A stretch of DNA of 64,000 nucleotides from Ornithinimicrobium pratense (GTDB lineage Bacteria > Actinomycetota > Actinomycetes > Actinomycetales > Dermatophilaceae): positions 2,046,001 through 2,110,000 of the forward strand of contig NZ_CP044427.1 of NCBI RefSeq assembly GCF_008843165.1. Reading direction: 5' to 3'. Position 1 is the first letter of the stretch. The number at the start of each line of letters is the position of its first letter. The translations under genes were made by a program, and so were the position numbers. This document shows positions 26,947 to 36,202 of the stretch, one piece after another. The notes beneath the pieces were generated by a model, which was not told where the DNA came from, ran no database searches, and saw only the letters and a list, made by a program, of their open reading frames with translations.

Positions 26947-27807
26947 TCAGCGCAGCCGGTAGGCCAAGTCGGTGATCTGCCGACCGGCCTCGGTGCCCCG
27001 GCGCTCGAAGCGGGTCACCGGGCGCAAGGGGGCCCGGTCGGTCGAGGCGAGCTCCAGCCGCGGCTCCGCCCCGACCACCTCACGCATGGACTCGGCGTAG
27101 TGGTCCCAGTCGGTAGCCAGACGCCATACCCCGTCGGGTGCGAGCAGCCGGACCACGGCGTCGACGAAGTCCGGGGTGACGATCCGCCGCTTGTGGTGCT
27201 TGGCCTTGGGCCAAGGATCGGGGAAGAACGTCCACACCTCGTGCACCGAGCCCGGCGCGAACATGGTCTGCAGGGCGACCACCGCGTCGACCTCCACGAT
27301 GCGCACATTGGGCTGCGCCCCAGCGCCGGTCTGGGCTTCCATCTTGGCCAGGGCGTGCCCGATGCCGGGCTTCCAGACCTCCAAGGCGATGAAGTCCCAC
27401 CCTGGTCGCTGGGCAGCGCCGGCGACCAGGGCGTCCCCCGACCCGGAGCCGACCTCGACGACGAGGGGCGCCAGGCGGCCAAAGACGTCCCGTGGGTCGA
27501 GGCAGTAGGCGGGGTCCACCACGGTCGAGGTCGCGCCCATCGGCCGGGGCACCTCGAGCACCACCTGGTCGGCGAGCCGGTCCCAGGCAGCCTGGTGCGT
27601 GCGCGGCATGCGTCCCCCGCGGCGGGTGAATGAGCGGGTCCGCGCCAAGGGCCGCGGGCCGATGAACGGGTGGCCGAGGGCGTAGTGGCCGGCCGGCGGC
27701 TGCGTCCGCGTGTTCGGTGGCGGCTTCTCCCGTGTCCTGTCGGGCGTTGTCGCGTGTTCTGTCGGGCTCTTTGACGTGTTCTGTCGGGGGTGGGGTCCGT
27801 CGCTCAC
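26947..27807 (-). CDS. trmB: tRNA (guanine-N7-)-methyltransferase
   Basis: TrmB methylates G46 of tRNA variable loops. The SAM-binding VVEVGSGSGDALV and the signature FFPDPWPKAKHHKRRIV are clear, ending with TRFERRGTEAG. The start is uncertain. The conserved part begins at about LARTRSFTRRGGRMPR, but the first ATG inside it (27609) would cut that segment. GTG 27807, used here, gives 286 residues, and the first 50 of these would be encoded by the 22-bp repeat array. TTG 27648 is another candidate. The lepA stop is 16 bases upstream of GTG 27807. Confidence 0.85.
   Translation of the reverse strand: MSDGPHPRQNTSKSPTEHATTPDRTREKPPPNTRTQPPAGHYALGHPFIGPRPLARTRSFTRRGGRMPRTHQAAWDRLADQVVLEVPRPMGATSTVVDPAYCLDPRDVFGRLAPLVVEVGSGSGDALVAGAAQRPGWDFIALEVWKPGIGHALAKMEAQTGAGAQPNVRIVEVDAVVALQTMFAPGSVHEVWTFFPDPWPKAKHHKRRIVTPDFVDAVVRLLAPDGVWRLATDWDHYAESMREVVGAEPRLELASTDRAPLRPVTRFERRGTEAGRQITDLAYRLR
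27709..27796 (-). repeat. Array of 22-bp repeats between lepA and trmB (locus 2)
   Basis: Four consecutive 22-bp units start at 27709, 27731, 27753 and 27775 and begin CGTGTTC or CGTGTCC. Read on the minus strand they give GAACACG-type units, the same family as at 2906-3027. The 14-base string GTGTCCTGTCGGGC is identical at 27732-27745 and 2984-2997. The array spans the region just before the conserved part of trmB. Confidence 0.85.
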
Positions 27808-27823
27808 CCCTCGCACCCACCGC

Positions 27824-29698
27824 TCACTTCTTGGTCTTCTCGGCGACAGCGCCATCCTGGGAGAGCGCGGCGATGAAGGCCTCCTGCGGCACCTCGACGG
27901 AGCCCACCATCTTCATCCGCTTCTTGCCCTCCTTCTGCTTCTCCAGCAGCTTGCGCTTGCGGCTGATGTCACCGCCGTAGCACTTGGCCAGGACGTCCTT
28001 GCGGATGGCGCGGATGGTCTCCCGGGCGATCACCCGGGAGCCGATCGCCGCCTGCACCGGGACCTCGAACTGCTGGCGCGGGATCAGCTCCTTGAGTTTG
28101 GTGGCCATCTGCACGCCGTAGGCGTAGGCCTTGTCCCTGTGCACGATCGCGCTGAAGGCGTCCACGGTGTCGCCCTGGAGCAGGATGTCCACCTTGACCA
28201 GGTCGGCCTCCTGGGACCCGTCCGGCTCGTAGTCCAGCGAGGCGTAGCCGCGGGTGCGGGACTTCAGCGCGTCGAAGAAGTCGAAGACGATCTCGGCCAG
28301 CGGCAAGGTGTAGCGCATCTCCACCCGCTCCGGGGACAGGTAGTCCATCCCCCGCAGCGTGCCCCGTCGGTTCTGGCACAGCTCCATGATCGCCCCGATG
28401 AACTCGCTGGGCGCCAGGATCGTGGCCCGCACGATGGGCTCGGTGATCGACGCGACCCGCCCGGAGGGGAACTCACTGGGGTTGGTGACCTCGAAGGTGG
28501 ACCCGTCGTCCAGCACCACGTCGTATTCCACGTTGGGCAGGGTCGAGATCAGGTCGAGGTCGAACTCTCGCTCCAGCCGCTCCCGGACGATCTCCAGGTG
28601 CAGCATGCCGAGGAAGCCAACCCGGAAGCCGAAGCCGAGGGCCGCCGAGGTCTCGGGCTCGTAGACCAGCGCCGCGTCGTTGAGCTTGAGCCTGTCCAGG
28701 GCATCGCGCAGGATCGGGTAGTCCGAGCCGTCGATGGGGTAAAGCCCGGAGAAGACCATCGGGCGGGGCTCCTTGTAACCACCCAACGCCTGGGCCGCCT
28801 GGTTGCGCTCCCCCGTGACGGTGTCCCCGACCTTCGACTGCCGCACGTCCTTGACCCCGGTGATCAGGTAACCCACCTCGCCCACGCCCAGTCCCTTGGA
28901 CGGGACCGGCTCGGGGCTGATGACGCCGATCTCGAGCAGCTCGTGGGTGGCCCTGGTCGACATCATGGTGATCCGCTCACGCGGTGAGAGCTCGCCGTCG
29001 ACGACCCGGACGTAGGTGACCACGCCGCGGTAGGTGTCGTAGACCGAGTCGAAGATCATCGCCCGCGCGGGTGCGTCGGGGTCGCCGACCGGCTGCGGGA
29101 CCAGCTCCACGATGGTGTCGAGCAGCGCCGGGACACCCACACCGGTCTTGCCCGAGACCTGGAGCACCTCGGCCGGGTCGCAGCCGATGAGCCCGGCCAG
29201 CTCCTCGGCATACTTCTCCGGCTGGGCGGCGGGCAGGTCAATCTTGTTCAGCACCGGGATGATGGTCAGGTCGTTCTCCATGGCCAGGTAGAGGTTGGCC
29301 AGAGTCTGAGCCTCGATCCCTTGGGCCGCGTCGACGAGCAGCACGGCCCCCTCGCCGGCAGCGAGGCTCCGGCTGACCTCGTAGGTGAAGTCGACGTGAC
29401 CGGGGGTGTCAATCATGTTGAGGATGTAGGTCGAATCGCCCGCCTCCCCCTGCACGGCCCAGGGCATCCGGACGGCCTGGCTCTTGATCGTGATCCCCCG
29501 CTCACGCTCGATGTCCATCCGGTCCAGATACTGCGCCCGCGCATGCCGCTGGTCGACGACACCGGTCTCCTGCAACATCCGGTCGGCCAGCGTCGACTTG
29601 CCATGGTCGATGTGGGCGATGATGCAAAAGTTGCGGATGCGCTCCGGCGGGGTGGATGCCGGCGGGGGCACCGTATGCGGGCGGGCAAGGGGAGACAC
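27824..29698 (-). CDS. lepA: Translation elongation factor 4 (back-translocase LepA)
   Basis: The 624-residue GTPase rescues or back-translocates stalled ribosomes and affects initiation. The G domain has [24 protein letters not shown] and VLNKIDLP. The EF4-specific C-terminal domain is complete, with [15 protein letters not shown] near the end. The N-terminal 20 residues are variable. It lies upstream of trmB. Confidence 0.95.
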   Translation of the reverse strand: MSPLARPHTVPPPASTPPERIRNFCIIAHIDHGKSTLADRMLQETGVVDQRHARAQYLDRMDIERERGITIKSQAVRMPWAVQGEAGDSTYILNMIDTPGHVDFTYEVSRSLAAGEGAVLLVDAAQGIEAQTLANLYLAMENDLTIIPVLNKIDLPAAQPEKYAEELAGLIGCDPAEVLQVSGKTGVGVPALLDTIVELVPQPVGDPDAPARAMIFDSVYDTYRGVVTYVRVVDGELSPRERITMMSTRATHELLEIGVISPEPVPSKGLGVGEVGYLITGVKDVRQSKVGDTVTGERNQAAQALGGYKEPRPMVFSGLYPIDGSDYPILRDALDRLKLNDAALVYEPETSAALGFGFRVGFLGMLHLEIVRERLEREFDLDLISTLPNVEYDVVLDDGSTFEVTNPSEFPSGRVASITEPIVRATILAPSEFIGAIMELCQNRRGTLRGMDYLSPERVEMRYTLPLAEIVFDFFDALKSRTRGYASLDYEPDGSQEADLVKVDILLQGDTVDAFSAIVHRDKAYAYGVQMATKLKELIPRQQFEVPVQAAIGSRVIARETIRAIRKDVLAKCYGGDISRKRKLLEKQKEGKKRMKMVGSVEVPQEAFIAALSQDGAVAEKTKK

Positions 29699-29789
29699 GC
29701 TGGGTTACGACCTCGGGGTATGCGGTGAGTCTGGGCAGTTTCCCCAGTGTCCCACGGACCGTGGCCAGGGCTCGCCCCGGCGCGAGGGA

Positions 29790-30221
29790 TCAGCCCACGA
29801 ACCGGACGAACGCGCGCAGCCGACCTTCCCCGTGGTCGCGGATCTCGGCATACCCCAGCGACTCGTAGAAAGCCCGTTGGCCCGGCTCATCGTCGGTGAG
29901 CAGCACCTGCTGGCGCACGTGCGCGAACGGCGCCATCGCGGCGTCGACCAGGGCCTTGCCGACCCCCTCGCGCTGCAGCTCGGGACGGACCAGCACGTCC
30001 TGCAGGTAGGCGATGGTGGCTCCATCGGAGATGACCCGGGCCAGGCCGAGCAGGTCCTCGCTGTAGCGGGCGGTCACGACGTGGGTGGACCCGTCGACCG
30101 CCGCCTCGAGCACCTCGGGGTCGGTGGTGTAGGTGGTCCAACCCACGGCGTCATAGAGCCCGATGAGCTCTTCTCGGCTGGGGCGGTCATCAGCGGTGAT
30201 GACGATCTCATGGGAGGCCAC
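29790..30221 (-). CDS. GNAT-family N-acetyltransferase
   Basis: The 143-residue acetyl-CoA-dependent transferase shows the GNAT motif A as VRPELQREGVGKALVD near residues 81-96 and the terminal FYESLGYAEIRDHGEGRL. The substrate is unknown. GTG 30221 was chosen because a longer frame would run into the divergent malate synthase gene; ATG 30239 is an alternative. It may share the promoter region with aceB, but nothing links it functionally. Confidence 0.82.
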   Translation of the reverse strand: MASHEIVITADDRPSREELIGLYDAVGWTTYTTDPEVLEAAVDGSTHVVTARYSEDLLGLARVISDGATIAYLQDVLVRPELQREGVGKALVDAAMAPFAHVRQQVLLTDDEPGQRAFYESLGYAEIRDHGEGRLRAFVRFVG

Positions 30222-30243
30222 ACCGCCACGATAGACCATCCCG

Positions 30244-30285
30244 TAGGATGTCCACACAACGGTGATTTCTTTCCGCAGTGTGGAA
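30244..30285 (+). promoter_or_regulatory. Candidate -10 and operator upstream of malate synthase
   Basis: TAGGAT at 30244-30249 fits an actinobacterial -10. Just downstream lies the near-palindrome TTCCGCAGTGTGGAA (30271-30285). TCCACAC (30251-30257) also pairs with GTGTGGA (30278-30284). TTCC-N-GGAA symmetry is the pattern of IclR-type operators. The regulator is not in the window, so this is tentative. Confidence 0.35.
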
Positions 30286-30303
30286 TCAACCCCAAGGAGT
30301 GTC

Positions 30304-31923
30304 ATGACCAACTCGTCTCAGACCCCCACCCTCGACCTGCCCGACGGCGTCGCGGTCACCGGTGACCTCAGGCCCGGTTACGAGCAGATCCTCAGCCGGC
30401 AGGCGCTGGAGCTCGTGGCCGTCCTGCACCGGGCCCTGGAGCCGCGGCGGCAGGAGCGGCTCACCGCCCGGGCCGAGGTCGTGCGGGCGGTGGCGGAGGG
30501 TCAGGACCTGGACTTCCTGCCCGAGACCGCGCACGTCCGTCAGGACCCCTCGTGGCGGGTGGCCGAGCACGCGCCGGGCCTGGTCGACCGCCGCGTCGAG
30601 ATGACCGGCCCCACCGACCGCAAGATGACCATCAACGCGATGAACTCCGGCGCCCGGGTGTGGCTTGCCGACCAGGAGGATGCCAACACGCCGATGTGGG
30701 CCAACGTCGTCGAGGGTCCGATGAACCTGCGCGACGCCATCGCCGGCACCATCTCCTTCACCTCGCCCCAGGGCAAGGAGTATGCGCTGACGACCACCGA
30801 CCAGGCGCAGCTGCCGACGATCGTCATGCGTCCGCGCGGCTGGCACCTGGACGAGAAGCACGTCACCGTTGACGGGCAGCGAACCGCTGGCGGCCTGGTC
30901 GACTTCGCGCTCTCCATGGCTGCCAGCGCCCGCCTGCAGATCGAGGCCGGCAAGGGCCCGTACTTCTACCTGCCCAAGATGGAGCACCACCTGGAGGCGC
31001 GACTGTGGAACGACGCCTTCGTGCTGGCCCAAGACTTCCTCGGCATCCCCCGCGGCACGATCCGGGCGACCTGCCTCATCGAGACCCTCCCTGCCGCCTT
31101 TCAGATGGAGGAGATCCTCTACGAGCTGCGCGAGCACTCCGCGGGCCTCAACGCCGGCCGCTGGGACTACCTGTTCAGCATCATCAAGACCTACCGCACG
31201 CGCGGGGCCGACTACGTGCTGCCCGACCGGAACGCCGTGACGATGACAGCCCCGATGATGCGGGCCTACACCGAGCTGCTGGTGCGCACCTGCCACAAGC
31301 GCGGGGCGCACGCGATCGGCGGGATGTCTGCCTTCATCCCCTCCAGGGACGAGGAGGTCAACAAGGCCGCCTTCGAGAAGGTCACCGCCGACAAGCAGCG
31401 GGAGGCCGACGACGGCTTCGACGGCTCCTGGGTCGCCCACCCCGGCATGGTGCAGACCTGCCTGGACGTCTTCGACCGTGTCCTGGGCGATCAGCCGAAC
31501 CAGGTGGACAACCTGCGCGAGGACGTGCAGGTCACCGCGGCCGACCTGCTCGACGTCAGGGCGACGCCCGGTGAGGTCACCGAGCAGGGGCTGCGCGCGA
31601 ACATCGACGTGGGCGTCCAGTACCTCGCGGCCTGGCTCACCGGACGCGGCGCCGTCGGGATCCACAACCTGATGGAGGACGCTGCCACCGCCGAGATCTC
31701 CCGCAGCCAGATCTGGCAGTGGATCCACAACGACATCACCCTGGCCGACACCGGTGAGACGGTGTCCGCCGAGCTCGTCGAGCGCCTGGTCGAGGAGGTC
31801 GTCACCGAACTGCCGGGCGGCGCCGAGCAGTATGCGGAGGCCAAGCACCTCTTCCTGCAGGTCGCCGTGGCCGACGACTATGCGGACTTCCTTACCGTCC
31901 CGGCCTACGAGACGATGCCCTGA
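30304..31923 (+). CDS. aceB: Malate synthase A
   Basis: The 539-residue enzyme condenses glyoxylate with acetyl-CoA to malate. The family features are DQEDANTPMWANVVEG, the catalytic-loop region RGWHLDEKHVTVDG, IRATCLIETLPAAFQMEEIL and SRSQIWQWIH. ATG 30304 follows AAGGAG by 3-4 bases and was preferred to an upstream frame. It stands directly ahead of the glycolate oxidase genes, so it would consume glyoxylate made by GlcDEF. No isocitrate lyase gene is in the window, which favours a glycolate rather than acetate role here. Confidence 0.94.
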   Translation: MTNSSQTPTLDLPDGVAVTGDLRPGYEQILSRQALELVAVLHRALEPRRQERLTARAEVVRAVAEGQDLDFLPETAHVRQDPSWRVAEHAPGLVDRRVEMTGPTDRKMTINAMNSGARVWLADQEDANTPMWANVVEGPMNLRDAIAGTISFTSPQGKEYALTTTDQAQLPTIVMRPRGWHLDEKHVTVDGQRTAGGLVDFALSMAASARLQIEAGKGPYFYLPKMEHHLEARLWNDAFVLAQDFLGIPRGTIRATCLIETLPAAFQMEEILYELREHSAGLNAGRWDYLFSIIKTYRTRGADYVLPDRNAVTMTAPMMRAYTELLVRTCHKRGAHAIGGMSAFIPSRDEEVNKAAFEKVTADKQREADDGFDGSWVAHPGMVQTCLDVFDRVLGDQPNQVDNLREDVQVTAADLLDVRATPGEVTEQGLRANIDVGVQYLAAWLTGRGAVGIHNLMEDAATAEISRSQIWQWIHNDITLADTGETVSAELVERLVEEVVTELPGGAEQYAEAKHLFLQVAVADDYADFLTVPAYETMP

Positions 31924-31925
31924 CC

Positions 31926-31945
31926 CGCGCCGCCTCAACGGCGCG
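31926..31945 (+). terminator. Hairpin after malate synthase
   Basis: CGCGCCG-CCTCAA-CGGCGCG is a perfect 7-bp stem 2 bases after the aceB stop, in a 73-base gap before glcD. It may terminate or attenuate between aceB and glcDEF. Confidence 0.5.
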
Positions 31946-31996
31946 CAGGGTGAGTCGGACCATTACTGTGAGAAGCGTTGACGAGGAGGTCCCGGC

Positions 31997-33556
31997 ATGG
32001 CGACACGACCCGAGGTCGGCCCCGAGGTGCTCGGCATGGCGCCCGAGGGGGAGGCGGAGCGAATCGCTCAGCAGACCCCCTCTGCCGACGGGCAGCCGCG
32101 TGGCACCGCGCGGCAGGTGCTGGAGGACCTGCGCGGCTCCATACCCGAGCATCTGCTGCTGACCGACCCGGCGCAGCTCACCACCTATGAGTGCGACGGG
32201 CTGGCCGCATACCGCGTCACCCCCGCCCTCGTGGTGCTGGCCGACACGGCCGAGCAGGTGGCGGCCACGGTCCGCTCCTGCGCCACCCACCGCGTGCCGT
32301 TCGTGGCGCGCGGGTCCGGGACCGGCCTGTCCGGGGGTGCGCTGCCGCACGCCGAGGGCGTCCTCGTCGTCACCAGCCGGCTGCGCACCCTGCACGAGGT
32401 CCGCCCGCAGGACCAGCGGGCCGTTGTCGACACCGGGGTGATCAATCTGCAGGTGAGCAAAGCTGCGGGCCCCGTCGGCTACTACTTCGCCCCCGACCCC
32501 AGCAGCCAGCAGATCTGCTCGGTCGGGGGCAACGTGGCGGAGAACTCCGGCGGGGCGCACTGCCTCAAGTACGGCTTCACCTCCGGCCACGTGCTCTCCC
32601 TCGACCTGGTCACGCCGACCGGCGCGGAGGTCACCATCGGCACCGAGGCGCCGGACGCGCCTGGCTACGACCTGGTCGGAGCCTTCGTCGGCTCGGAGGG
32701 AACCCTCGGGATAGCCACCCGCGCCGTGGTGCGGCTGACGCGGCTGCCCGAGGAGGTGCGGACCGTCCTGGCCGGATTCGAGACGACCGACCAGGCGGGC
32801 GCGGCGACATCGGCCATCATCGCCGCCGGCATCGTGCCGGCGGCCATCGAGATCATGGACGCCCTGGCCATCGAGGCCGCGGAGGCGGCGGTGTCCTGCG
32901 GCTATCCGCAGGGTGCCGGCGCGGTGCTCGTGGTCGAGCTGGACGGGGCGGCCCAGGAAGTGGCGCACGAGTATGCCGCGGTGGAGGCGATCTGCCAGCA
33001 GGAGGGCTGCTTTGAGTTCCGGATGGCCACCGACGCGACGGAGCGGGCCGAGATCTGGAAGGGCCGCAAGTCTGCCTTCGCCGCCGTGGGCCGGATCAGC
33101 CCGGACTACATCGTGCAAGACGGCGTGGTGCCCCGCACCTCGCTGCCGGCGGTGCTGCGGCGGATGAGCGAGATCAGCGCCGAGCGCGGCGTACGGGTGG
33201 CCAACGTCTTCCACGCCGGTGACGGCAACCTGCACCCCCTCGTGCTGTTCGACGCGTCCGAGGAGGGCGCGACGAAGCGTGCTGAGGAGGTCTCGGGGAT
33301 GATTCTCGACCTGTGCATCGAGCATGGCGGTTCGATCACCGGCGAGCACGGGGTCGGCTCCGACAAGGCCCGGTACATGCCCCGGATGTTCACCGACGAC
33401 GACCTCGACACGATGCAGCTGGTGCGGTGCGCCTTCGACCCAGACGGCATCGCCAACCCGGGCAAGATCTATCCCACCCCGCGGTTGTGCGGCGAGCGTC
33501 CCCGGGTGCGCCAGGGTGCGCACCCGATGACCGGTGACGGGGTGGAGGTCTTCTGA
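31997..33556 (+). CDS. glcD: Glycolate oxidase subunit GlcD (FAD-linked)
   Basis: The 519-residue FAD-binding (PCMH-type) oxidase would be the catalytic subunit oxidising glycolate (or D-lactate) to glyoxylate (or pyruvate). It has the FAD loop VARGSGTGLSGGA, then SVGGNVAENSGGAHCLKYG and the C-terminal HAGDGNLHPLVLFD and GSITGEHGVGSDK. GGAGG lies 8 bases before ATG 31997. It is followed without gap by glcE and glcF, and with aceB upstream the natural reading is glycolate. Confidence 0.93.
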   Translation: MATRPEVGPEVLGMAPEGEAERIAQQTPSADGQPRGTARQVLEDLRGSIPEHLLLTDPAQLTTYECDGLAAYRVTPALVVLADTAEQVAATVRSCATHRVPFVARGSGTGLSGGALPHAEGVLVVTSRLRTLHEVRPQDQRAVVDTGVINLQVSKAAGPVGYYFAPDPSSQQICSVGGNVAENSGGAHCLKYGFTSGHVLSLDLVTPTGAEVTIGTEAPDAPGYDLVGAFVGSEGTLGIATRAVVRLTRLPEEVRTVLAGFETTDQAGAATSAIIAAGIVPAAIEIMDALAIEAAEAAVSCGYPQGAGAVLVVELDGAAQEVAHEYAAVEAICQQEGCFEFRMATDATERAEIWKGRKSAFAAVGRISPDYIVQDGVVPRTSLPAVLRRMSEISAERGVRVANVFHAGDGNLHPLVLFDASEEGATKRAEEVSGMILDLCIEHGGSITGEHGVGSDKARYMPRMFTDDDLDTMQLVRCAFDPDGIANPGKIYPTPRLCGERPRVRQGAHPMTGDGVEVF

Positions 33557-34812
33557 TGACGGCGCAGGAGTTGTTGTCGAGCGCGTGCGAGGTGAGCGAG
33601 GCGGGGCCCGCCGACGCCGTCGACGGGACGCTGCCCCAGGTCGTGGCCCGGCCGCGCTCCACGGAGGAGACCTCGGCCCTGCTGCGCGCCTGCCACGACG
33701 CAGGGCTGGCCGTCGTCGTGCGCGGTCACGGGTCCAAGCTGGCCTGGGGTCGGCCGCCGGAGCGGCTGGACGTCGTGCTCGACACCACCGGCATGGACGC
33801 ACTGGTCGAGCACTCCCGCGGTGACCTCATCGCGACCGCCGGAGCCGGGATGCCCCTGGCCCGGCTGCAGGAGCGACTCGCCGAGGGCGGCCACCAGCTG
33901 GTCGTCGACGACCTCGTCGGCGGCGGCCCGGGGTCCACGCTGGGTGGCGCAGTGGCCGTCAACCTGTCCGGCCCGCGCCGGATGTGGACCGGAGCGGTGC
34001 GCGACCTGGTCATCGGCGTGCGCCTCGTGCGCGCCGACGGCACCGTGGCCAAGGCGGGCGGCAAGGTCGTCAAGAACGTCGCTGGCTACGACCTGTCCAA
34101 GCTGATGACCGGCTCCTTCGGCACGCTCGCCGTCATCACGGAGGTGACGGTTCGCCTGCACCCGGTGCCCGAGGCTGACCGCTGGGTCGGCACCTCGGTG
34201 GAGCCGGAACGGCTCGCCGCCGTGCTGACGGAGGTCGTGCACAGCCAGGAGGTGCCGCACGCGGTCGAGGTCCGGGTCCGGCCCGGGGCGCCCCCGGCCG
34301 TGGTGACCATGCTCTCCGGCACCGAGGCGGGAGTGTCCGCGCGGGCGGAGGCGCTACGCGGGCAGCTCGCCGCCCTCGGGTGTGAGGCCAAGGTCCACGA
34401 CGTCGCTCCACCGTGGTGGGGCGTGCTGCTGCACCCGGGCCAGGTCGGCGGGACGCAGCGCCCCGAGGGCTCGCGTCCGGTGCTGCTCAAGGTCAGCGCC
34501 CGGCTGAGCGGCGTACCCGAGCTCTTGGCGCAGGTCGCCGGGGTGGAGGGCACCGGCAACGGTTCGGCCGGGGCGGGGGTCCTCTACGTCACCCTCCCGG
34601 CGGACGAGCGGGCCGGGGCCAAGGTCGAGGTGCTTCGCGGCACGGCCACCCAGCTGGGCGGCTCCGCCGTGGTGTTGGACGCGCCGCCGGAGCTGAAGGC
34701 GGACCTCGATGTCTGGGGTCCGGTGCCCGCCATCGACCTGATGCGTCGGGTCAAGGACGAGTTTGACCCCACCCGGGTGCTGGCGCCCGGACGTTTCGTT
34801 GGAGGACTGTGA
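33556..34812 (+). CDS. glcE: Glycolate oxidase subunit GlcE (FAD-binding)
   Basis: The 418-residue protein is a second, shorter FAD-binding subunit. It shows VVVRGHGSKLAWG, DDLVGGGPGSTLGGAVAVN and GKVVKNVAGYDLSKLMTGSFG. It partners GlcD in the three-subunit glycolate oxidase. Its ATG shares one base with the glcD stop. The C-terminal half is less conserved, as is usual for GlcE. Confidence 0.92.
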   Translation: MTAQELLSSACEVSEAGPADAVDGTLPQVVARPRSTEETSALLRACHDAGLAVVVRGHGSKLAWGRPPERLDVVLDTTGMDALVEHSRGDLIATAGAGMPLARLQERLAEGGHQLVVDDLVGGGPGSTLGGAVAVNLSGPRRMWTGAVRDLVIGVRLVRADGTVAKAGGKVVKNVAGYDLSKLMTGSFGTLAVITEVTVRLHPVPEADRWVGTSVEPERLAAVLTEVVHSQEVPHAVEVRVRPGAPPAVVTMLSGTEAGVSARAEALRGQLAALGCEAKVHDVAPPWWGVLLHPGQVGGTQRPEGSRPVLLKVSARLSGVPELLAQVAGVEGTGNGSAGAGVLYVTLPADERAGAKVEVLRGTATQLGGSAVVLDAPPELKADLDVWGPVPAIDLMRRVKDEFDPTRVLAPGRFVGGL

Positions 34813-34813
34813 C

Positions 34814-36181
34814 ATGTCTGATACCCACAAGGTCGAGCTGGGGATGCCCGCCGTGCGCGGCGAGCGGGCGAAGGTGCTGGCCGAGCCGGCGTTCGACGCT
34901 CACCGGCCCCCGAGCGCGGAGCTGCTCGACGACTGCGTCCACTGCGGCTTCTGCTTGACCACCTGTCCCACCTACAGCCTGTGGGGTGAGGAGATGGACT
35001 CCCCCCGCGGCCGGATCGACCTCATGCGCGCGGGGGTCGAGGGCGCGCCGCTGACCACCTCGATGGTCCAGCACTGGGACGCTTGCCTCGGCTGCATGGC
35101 CTGCGTGACGGCCTGCCCGTCAGGCGTACAGTACGACCGCCTGCTGGAGCAGACCCGCGCGCAGGTCGAGCGCCGGGCCGAGCGCACCCCCAAGGACCGG
35201 GCGCTGCGCACGCTCATCTTCAACCTCTTTCCCTATCCCTCGCGGCTGCGCGCGCTGCGCGGGCCGCTGCGCCTGGCGCAGCGCACCGGCGCCCTGGGGC
35301 TGGTCCGCAAGACCGGGCTGGTGCGGATGGTCAGCCGGGAGCTGGACGTGATGCAGACGCTCGCACCGCCGCTGGGCCCCCGGGCCACGGTGCCGGAGCG
35401 GACGCCGGCGGTCGGCGAGCGGCGCGCCGTGGTCGGCATGCTCACCGGGTGCGTGCAGCGGGAGTTCTTCGGCGACGTCAACGTCGCGACCGCCCGCGTT
35501 CTGGCCGCAGAGGGCTGCGAGGTCGTGGCTCCGCAGCGGCAGGGCTGCTGCGGAGCGCTGTCCGTGCACACCGGCCGGGAGGACGAGGGGCAGAAGTTCG
35601 CCCGGCGCCTCATCGACACCTTCGAGGAGGCCGGCGTCGAGCGGATCGTCGTCAACTCCGCCGGGTGCGGGTCGACGATGAAGGACTACGTCCACCTGCT
35701 GGCGGACGACCCGGAGTATGCCGAGCGCGCCCAGGTCTTCTCCGAGCGGGTCGCCGACCTCTCCGAGATCCTCGTCGAGTTGGGCCCGGTCGCGCCGCGC
35801 CACCCGGTCACGACCGACGGCCGAGACGTCGTCCTGGCCTACCACGACGCCTGCCACCTGCGGCACGCGCAGCAGGTGGTGAGCCAGCCGCGGCAGCTGC
35901 TGCGCGGCATACCGGGCGTCACGATCACCGAGATCCCGGATGCGGAGATCTGCTGCGGCTCGGCCGGGGTCTACAACATCCTGCACCCCGAGCCGGCCAC
36001 GGAGCTGGGCGACCGCAAGGCGGCCAACATCGCCTCCACGGGCGCCGAGCTGCTCGTGACCGCCAACCCGGGTTGCCTGATGCAGATCAGCCAGGCGCTC
36101 GAGCGTGCTGGCCGCCCGGTCCCGTTCGTGCACACCGCGGTGGTGCTCGATGCCTCGATCTCGGGACGCCCGCTGGTCTGA
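34814..36181 (+). CDS. glcF: Glycolate oxidase iron-sulfur subunit GlcF
   Basis: The 455-residue subunit carries electrons from GlcDE to the respiratory chain. Two CxxCxxC...CP ferredoxin motifs (CVHCGFCLTTCP and CLGCMACVTACP) bind [4Fe-4S] clusters. Two CCG domains follow, with the motifs GCCGALS and CCGSAGVY. ATG 34814 was chosen, with a GGAGGA ribosome site in the end of glcE; the longer upstream frame shadows glcE. It converges on the permease gene, with 21 bases between stops. Confidence 0.94.
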   Translation: MSDTHKVELGMPAVRGERAKVLAEPAFDAHRPPSAELLDDCVHCGFCLTTCPTYSLWGEEMDSPRGRIDLMRAGVEGAPLTTSMVQHWDACLGCMACVTACPSGVQYDRLLEQTRAQVERRAERTPKDRALRTLIFNLFPYPSRLRALRGPLRLAQRTGALGLVRKTGLVRMVSRELDVMQTLAPPLGPRATVPERTPAVGERRAVVGMLTGCVQREFFGDVNVATARVLAAEGCEVVAPQRQGCCGALSVHTGREDEGQKFARRLIDTFEEAGVERIVVNSAGCGSTMKDYVHLLADDPEYAERAQVFSERVADLSEILVELGPVAPRHPVTTDGRDVVLAYHDACHLRHAQQVVSQPRQLLRGIPGVTITEIPDAEICCGSAGVYNILHPEPATELGDRKAANIASTGAELLVTANPGCLMQISQALERAGRPVPFVHTAVVLDASISGRPLV

Positions 36182-36202
36182 GGACCCCCCCACGGTGCGC
36201 CA

